From an uncultured Bacteroidales bacterium (GTDB lineage Bacteria; Bacteroidota; Bacteroidia; Bacteroidales; Bacteroidaceae): a DNA stretch of 56,580 nt. Shown one piece after another: positions 52,316 to 56,580 of this stretch. How positions within the stretch are numbered: position 1 is the first letter of the stretch; the number at the start of each line of letters is the position of its first letter. The DNA lies in NCBI GenBank assembly GCA_902768125.1, contig CACXKA010000011.1, forward strand, positions 1-56,580, given 5' to 3'. A program made the translations under genes and the position numbers. The notes below the pieces were generated by a model. The model worked only from the letters and a program-made list of their open reading frames with translations, was not told where the DNA came from and did no database searches.

Positions 52316-54433
52316 ATGGCAAAGCAAGATTTGCATCTTACGCGTAACTTTGGCATCATGGCCCACATCGATGCTGGTAAGACTACCACATCTGAGCGTA
52401 TCCTGTTCTACACAGGTAAGACTCACAAGTTGGGCGAGGTTCATGACGGTGCCGCAACAATGGACTGGATGGCTCAGGAGCAGGAGCGTGGTATCACTAT
52501 CACTTCTGCTGCCACAACTGCATATTGGACTTGGAACGGCAACAAGTACAAGTTCAATCTGATTGACACTCCGGGACACGTGGACTTCACTGCTGAGGTG
52601 GAGCGCTCTCTGCGTGTGCTCGATGGCGCCGTTGCCACTTACTGTGCTGTGGGTGGTGTGGAACCTCAGTCAGAGACCGTTTGGCGTCAGGCTGACAAGT
52701 ACAACGTTCCACGTATCGGCTACGTGAATAAGATGGACCGTTCTGGTGCTGACTTCTTCGAGGTGGTTCGCCAGATGAAGGAAGTGTTGGGCGCAAAGCC
52801 TGTTCCTGTGGTGATTCCTATCGGCGCTGAGGAGAACTTCAAGGGTGTGGTTGACCTCATCAAGATGAAGGCTATCCTGTGGCACGATGAGTCGCTGGGT
52901 GCTGACTATGACGTGGAGGACATCCCTGCTGACCTTCAGGCTGAGGCTGAGGAATGGCGCGGCAAGATGCTCGAGGCTGTTGCTGAGTTCGATGACGAAC
53001 TCATGGAGAAGTTCTTCGACGATCCTTCAACCATCACTGAGGAAGAGTGCATCCGCGCTCTCCGCAAGGCTACTTGCGCACTCGAGTGCACTCCTATGCT
53101 TTGTGGTTCTTCATTCAAGAACAAGGGTGTGCAGACGCTGCTCGACTATGTGTGTGCGTTCTTGCCTTCACCACTTGACACTCCAAACATCGTGGGTTCT
53201 AACCCAACGACCAAGGAGGAAGAGGATCGCAAGCCATCTGAGGATGAGAAGACTTCTGCTTTGGCATTCAAGATTGCCACTGACCCATACGTGGGCCGTC
53301 TCACCTTCATCCGTGTTTATTCAGGTAAGGTAGAGGCTGGTTCTTATATCTATAACACCCGTTCAGGCAAGAAGGAGCGTGTGTCTCGTCTGTTCCAGAT
53401 GCACTCTAACCACCAGAACCCTGTAGAGGAAATCGCTGCTGGTGACATTGGCGCTGTGGTGGGCTTGAAGGACATCCACACTGGTGACACTCTCTGTGAT
53501 GAGGACGCACCAATCGTACTGGAGTCTATGGACTTCCCAGACCCAGTGATCGGTATCGCCGTTGAGCCTAAGACTCAGAAAGACCTCGACAAGCTTTCTC
53601 TCGGTCTGCAGAAGTTGGCTGAAGAAGACCCAACCTTCACTGTGAGAACTGACGAGCAGTCAGGTCAGACAGTCATCTCTGGTATGGGTGAGCTTCACCT
53701 CGACATCATCATCGACCGTCTGAAGCGTGAGTTCAAGGTTGAATGTAACCAGGGTAAGCCTCAGGTGAACTACAAGGAGGCTATCACGAAGACTGTTGAC
53801 CTCCGTGAGGTGTACAAGAAGCAGTCTGGTGGTCGTGGTAAGTTCGCCGACATCATCGTGAAGGTGGGTCCTGTAGATGAGGACTTCGAGGGTACTGGTC
53901 TTCAGTTTGTTGACGAGGTGAAGGGTGGTAACGTGCCTAAGGAATTCATCCCTGCCGTTCAGAAGGGCTTCGCAGATTCCATGAAGAATGGTGTGCTGGG
54001 TGGCTTCCCAATGGACAGCATGAAGGTGACGCTCGTGGATGGTAGCTTCCACCCAGTCGACTCTGACCAGTTGTCATTCGAAATCGCAGCACGTCAGGCT
54101 TACAAGAACGCTTGCGCTCAGGCTAAGCCAGTGCTGATGGAGCCTATCATGAAGCTCGAGGTGGTTACTCCTGAGGAGAACATGGGTGACGTGATTGGTG
54201 ACTTGAACAAGCGTCGTGGTCAGGTGGAAGGTATGGACAATGCCCGTTCTGGTGCCCGCATCGTGAAGGCAATGGTTCCACTGGGCGAGATGTTCGGTTA
54301 TGTGACCGCTCTCCGTACCATCACTTCAGGTCGCGCCACTTCGTCTATGCAGTATGATCACCACGCACCTGTGTCAAGCACAATCGCCAAGGCTGTGCTC
54401 CAGGAGTGCAACGGTCGCGTAGATCTCGTATAA
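52316..54433 (+). CDS. fusA: Elongation factor G
   Basis: This 705-residue translocase GTPase has G1 AHIDAGKTT, the effector [13 protein letters not shown]3 DTPGHVDF and G4 NKMDR, followed by the five EF-G domains. It is in the normal str position after rpsG. The usual tuf gene does not follow; rpsJ does. Confidence 0.98.
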   Translation: MAKQDLHLTRNFGIMAHIDAGKTTTSERILFYTGKTHKLGEVHDGAATMDWMAQEQERGITITSAATTAYWTWNGNKYKFNLIDTPGHVDFTAEVERSLRVLDGAVATYCAVGGVEPQSETVWRQADKYNVPRIGYVNKMDRSGADFFEVVRQMKEVLGAKPVPVVIPIGAEENFKGVVDLIKMKAILWHDESLGADYDVEDIPADLQAEAEEWRGKMLEAVAEFDDELMEKFFDDPSTITEEECIRALRKATCALECTPMLCGSSFKNKGVQTLLDYVCAFLPSPLDTPNIVGSNPTTKEEEDRKPSEDEKTSALAFKIATDPYVGRLTFIRVYSGKVEAGSYIYNTRSGKKERVSRLFQMHSNHQNPVEEIAAGDIGAVVGLKDIHTGDTLCDEDAPIVLESMDFPDPVIGIAVEPKTQKDLDKLSLGLQKLAEEDPTFTVRTDEQSGQTVISGMGELHLDIIIDRLKREFKVECNQGKPQVNYKEAITKTVDLREVYKKQSGGRGKFADIIVKVGPVDEDFEGTGLQFVDEVKGGNVPKEFIPAVQKGFADSMKNGVLGGFPMDSMKVTLVDGSFHPVDSDQLSFEIAARQAYKNACAQAKPVLMEPIMKLEVVTPEENMGDVIGDLNKRRGQVEGMDNARSGARIVKAMVPLGEMFGYVTALRTITSGRATSSMQYDHHAPVSSTIAKAVLQECNGRVDLV

Positions 54434-54447
54434 TCAAGAAAAAGTTT

Positions 54448-54488
54448 GGGGGTGCAGGCAAGCATACGACTCTTTGCCTGCATACCCT
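54448..54488 (+). other. Hairpin between fusA and rpsJ
   Basis: TGCAGGCAA (54453-54461) pairs with TTGCCTGCA (54474-54482) and is flanked by a further G-rich/CCC pairing. No T-run follows directly, so it may be a processing or partial termination site within the cluster. Confidence 0.5.
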
Positions 54489-54526
54489 CTTACTTATATA
54501 TAATAATTACATAAATAATTAAAACA

Positions 54527-54835
54527 ATGAGTCAGCAAAAAATTCGTATCAAACTGAAGTCTTACGACCACAACCTCGTTGACAAGTCAGCAGAGAAGAT
54601 CGTGAAGGCAGTGAAGGCTACTGATGCTATCGTGAGCGGTCCTATTCCACTCCCAACGCACAAGCGCATCTTCACAGTGAACCGTTCTACATTCGTGAAC
54701 AAGAAGTCTCGTGAGCAGTTCGAGCTCAGCACTTACAAGAGACTGATTGACATCTACAGCTCAACTACCAAGACTGTGGACGCACTCATGAAGCTTGAAC
54801 TTCCCAGCGGTGTGGAGGTAGAGATTAAGGTCTGA
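54527..54835 (+). CDS. rpsJ: Ribosomal protein S10
   Basis: The 102-residue S10, also a transcription antitermination partner (NusE), begins [19 protein letters not shown] and contains [20 protein letters not shown]. It opens the S10 cluster, here joined to fusA. Confidence 0.98.
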   Translation: MSQQKIRIKLKSYDHNLVDKSAEKIVKAVKATDAIVSGPIPLPTHKRIFTVNRSTFVNKKSREQFELSTYKRLIDIYSSTTKTVDALMKLELPSGVEVEIKV

Positions 54836-54867
54836 TCAATTTAGAGAACAATTAAAAGTTTATTGAA

Positions 54868-55482
54868 ATGCCAGGATTAATTGGAAAAAAAATCGGAATG
54901 ACATCCGTTTTCAGTGCTGATGGCAAGAACATGCCATGCACTGTTATCGAAGTAGGTCCTTGTGTTGTAACTCAAGTAAAGACTGTTGAGAAGGACGGTT
55001 ATGCTGCTGTGCAGGTGGGCTTCCAGGACAAGAAGGAAAAGCACACCACCAAGCAGATGATGGGTCACTTCAAGAAGGCAGGTACAACACCTAAGAGACA
55101 CTTGGCCGAGTTCACTTTTGACGAGGAACACAACCTCGGTGACGTAATCACAGTCGAACTTTTCAACGATGCTGCTTACGTTGATGTAACAGGCACATCT
55201 AAGGGTAAGGGATTCCAGGGCGTTGTAAAGCGTCACGGTTTCGGTGGTGTAGGTCAGGCTACTCACGGTCAGGACGACCGTCTGCGTAAGCCAGGTTCTA
55301 TCGGCGCTTGTGCCACTCCTTCTCGCGTGTTCAAGAACGTCCCCATGGGCGGTCAGATGGGTAACGAGCAGGTGACTACACACAACCTTCAGGTAATTAA
55401 GGTAGTTCCAGAGCACAACCTCCTTCTCTTGAAGGGTAGTGTTCCAGGCTGCAAAGGTTCAATCGTTATAATCAAGAAGTAA
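54868..55482 (+). CDS. rplC: Ribosomal protein L3
   Basis: The 204-residue L3 starts [20 protein letters not shown] and contains [15 protein letters not shown] and the [11 protein letters not shown] loop that reaches toward the peptidyl transferase centre. It is 3 bases from rplD. Confidence 0.98.
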   Translation: MPGLIGKKIGMTSVFSADGKNMPCTVIEVGPCVVTQVKTVEKDGYAAVQVGFQDKKEKHTTKQMMGHFKKAGTTPKRHLAEFTFDEEHNLGDVITVELFNDAAYVDVTGTSKGKGFQGVVKRHGFGGVGQATHGQDDRLRKPGSIGACATPSRVFKNVPMGGQMGNEQVTTHNLQVIKVVPEHNLLLLKGSVPGCKGSIVIIKK

Positions 55483-55485
55483 GCA

Positions 55486-56115
55486 ATGGAAGTTTCTGTA
55501 TTAAATATCAAAGGTGAGGACACTGGTAAGAAGGTGGTTCTGAACGATGCAATCTTCGGAATTGAACCTAACGACCACTGTATCTACCTCGCAGTGAATC
55601 AGTACCTCGCTGCTCAGCGTCAGGGTACTCACAAGTCTAAGGAAAGAAGCGAAATCGCAGGCTCTACTCGCAAACTCATCCGCCAGAAGGGTGGTGGCGG
55701 CGCTCGCCGTGGCGACATCAAGTCTCCAGTGCTTCGTGGTGGTGGCCGCGTGTTCGGTCCACGTCCTCGTGACTATTGGTTCAAACTGAACAAGAAAGTG
55801 AAGGCTTTGGCTCGCAAGAGTGCACTCTCATACAAGGCTCAGCAGAATGCTATCATTGTCGTTGAGGACTTCGATTTTGAGGCTCCAAAGACAAAAGACG
55901 GCGTTGCACTGTTAAATAATCTTAAAGTTGAGGGTAAGAAAACACTCATCGTTTTGCCAGAAGTTAAAAAGAACGTAAATTTGTCAGTCCGTAACATTCA
56001 GCGTGTTGACGTTATGACGGCTAGTGCACTCAATACTTACAAGGTAATGAATGCAAATGTGCTTGTTGTGACCGAAAATGCGCTCAAGTTGGTTGACGAG
56101 ACTTTTAACAAATAA
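55486..56115 (+). CDS. rplD: Ribosomal protein L4
   Basis: The 209-residue L4 has the tunnel loop with [27 protein letters not shown]. The ATG at 55486 follows rplC closely, which implies coupled translation. Confidence 0.97.
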   Translation: MEVSVLNIKGEDTGKKVVLNDAIFGIEPNDHCIYLAVNQYLAAQRQGTHKSKERSEIAGSTRKLIRQKGGGGARRGDIKSPVLRGGGRVFGPRPRDYWFKLNKKVKALARKSALSYKAQQNAIIVVEDFDFEAPKTKDGVALLNNLKVEGKKTLIVLPEVKKNVNLSVRNIQRVDVMTASALNTYKVMNANVLVVTENALKLVDETFNK

Positions 56116-56118
56116 GGT

Positions 56119-56125
56119 AAGGAGG
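56119..56125 (+). promoter_or_regulatory. Strong Shine-Dalgarno site of rplW
   Basis: AAGGAGG stands 7 bases before the rplW ATG. Such a full site is uncommon in this window, where most gene starts have none. Confidence 0.7.
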
Positions 56126-56132
56126 TTTAGAC

Positions 56133-56426
56133 ATGGCATATATCGTAAAACCATTGGTTACAGAGAAGATGACAGCTATTTCGGAGAAGCAGAACAACAA
56201 GTTCGGCTTCATCGTGCTTCCTTCTGCCAATAAGATTGAGATCAAAAAAGAAATAGAAGCTAAGTATAACGTAAATGTAGTTTCGGTTAACACGATGAAC
56301 TACGCTGGTAAGCGTAAGAGCCGCTACACAAAGGCTGGTGTTATCAAGGGCCGTACGAAGGCGTTCAAGAAGGCTATCGTTACCCTGAAAGAAGGCGAAA
56401 CTATTGATTTCTATAGTAACATTTAA
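56133..56426 (+). CDS. rplW: Ribosomal protein L23
   Basis: The 97-residue L23, at the tunnel exit, starts [19 protein letters not shown] and contains [19 protein letters not shown]. It is 8 bases from rplB. Confidence 0.97.
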   Translation: MAYIVKPLVTEKMTAISEKQNNKFGFIVLPSANKIEIKKEIEAKYNVNVVSVNTMNYAGKRKSRYTKAGVIKGRTKAFKKAIVTLKEGETIDFYSNI

Positions 56427-56434
56427 TTAAACAA

Positions 56435-56580
56435 ATGGGTATTCGTAAATTTAGACCAGTAACTCCTGGTCAAAGACACAAAGCTATTGGTACGTTCGAT
56501 GATGTTACTACATCAGTACCAGAGAAAACTCTTGTTTTCGGTAAGCGCAGCACTGGCGGTCGTAACAACTCCGGCCAGAT
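56435..56580 (+). CDS. rplB: Ribosomal protein L2, N-terminal part
   Basis: The frame starts [16 protein letters not shown] and runs through [18 protein letters not shown] to the window edge, 48 full codons. It is L2 by sequence and by position after rplW. The window cuts the gene. Confidence 0.96.
   Translation, partial: MGIRKFRPVTPGQRHKAIGTFDDVTTSVPEKTLVFGKRSTGGRNNSGQ

Overview
The window looks like chromosomal DNA from a gut or rumen Bacteroidales, most likely a Prevotella-type member of the Prevotellaceae. This rests on repeated promoters of the Bacteroidetes form TTTG-N19..21-TAnnTTTG, a type III glutamine synthetase, DUF4834 and DUF3467 genes, a lipoprotein with a Bacteroidetes surface-export-like signal, and plant cell-wall enzymes (GH9, PL10, a feruloyl-esterase-like enzyme). 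I see no phage, transposase, CRISPR array or plasmid gene. The organism call is inference; no 16S or marker search was possible.

Region 1 (about 322-21650) is a nitrogen and glutamine hub. GltB-GltD, LL-diaminopimelate aminotransferase, a divergent PurF-like amidotransferase and CTP synthase run as one co-directional unit, closed by convergent dapF. A second unit holds a P-II protein, the ammonium channel AmtB and an outer-membrane beta-barrel, behind a 300-base leader that contains a 35-codon ORF with 7 Gln and 7 Asn codons and two overlapping hairpins. A third unit is a kinase-like/AraC fusion regulator followed by pdxS and pdxT. AsnB and glutamine synthetase III close the region. GltB, PurF-like, PyrG, PdxT and AsnB all spend glutamine, and GltBD plus GlnN make glutamate and glutamine.

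Region 2 (about 21650-32000) starts with a palindrome-rich non-coding block. It then carries an ADP-ribosylglycohydrolase, a lipoprotein DHH phosphoesterase, two tRNA genes (Met-type CAU and Gln UUG), the phosphatidylethanolamine pathway genes psd and pssA with a small DUF4834 membrane protein, and, on the minus strand, a glycyl radical enzyme resembling trans-4-hydroxy-L-proline dehydratase, its activase, and proB and proA. The last four make a plausible hydroxyproline-to-proline salvage and synthesis locus.

Region 3 (about 32000-37400) is trxB-dsbD-HerA-type ATPase and a convergent DUF4332 gene. Region 4 (about 37500-50240) is carbohydrate-related: manA, a GH2 beta-glucuronidase-like enzyme, an outer-membrane beta-barrel receptor, an iron alcohol dehydrogenase, a CBM48/esterase, GH9 endoglucanase, a Gfo/Idh oxidoreductase and a PL10 pectate lyase, with a coding remnant between the esterase and GH9. 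Region 5 (about 50390 to the end) is DUF3467, then the joined str/S10 ribosomal cluster rpsL-rpsG-fusA-rpsJ-rplC-rplD-rplW-rplB (cut by the window), with a structured leader before rpsL and no tuf gene.

A pattern that cuts across all regions is a family of short degenerate repeats of 7 bases (once 8), such as GGTTAAA, GGTTATC, CTCAAAC and GAGTTAA, found in at least thirteen gene gaps and never inside a convincing gene.
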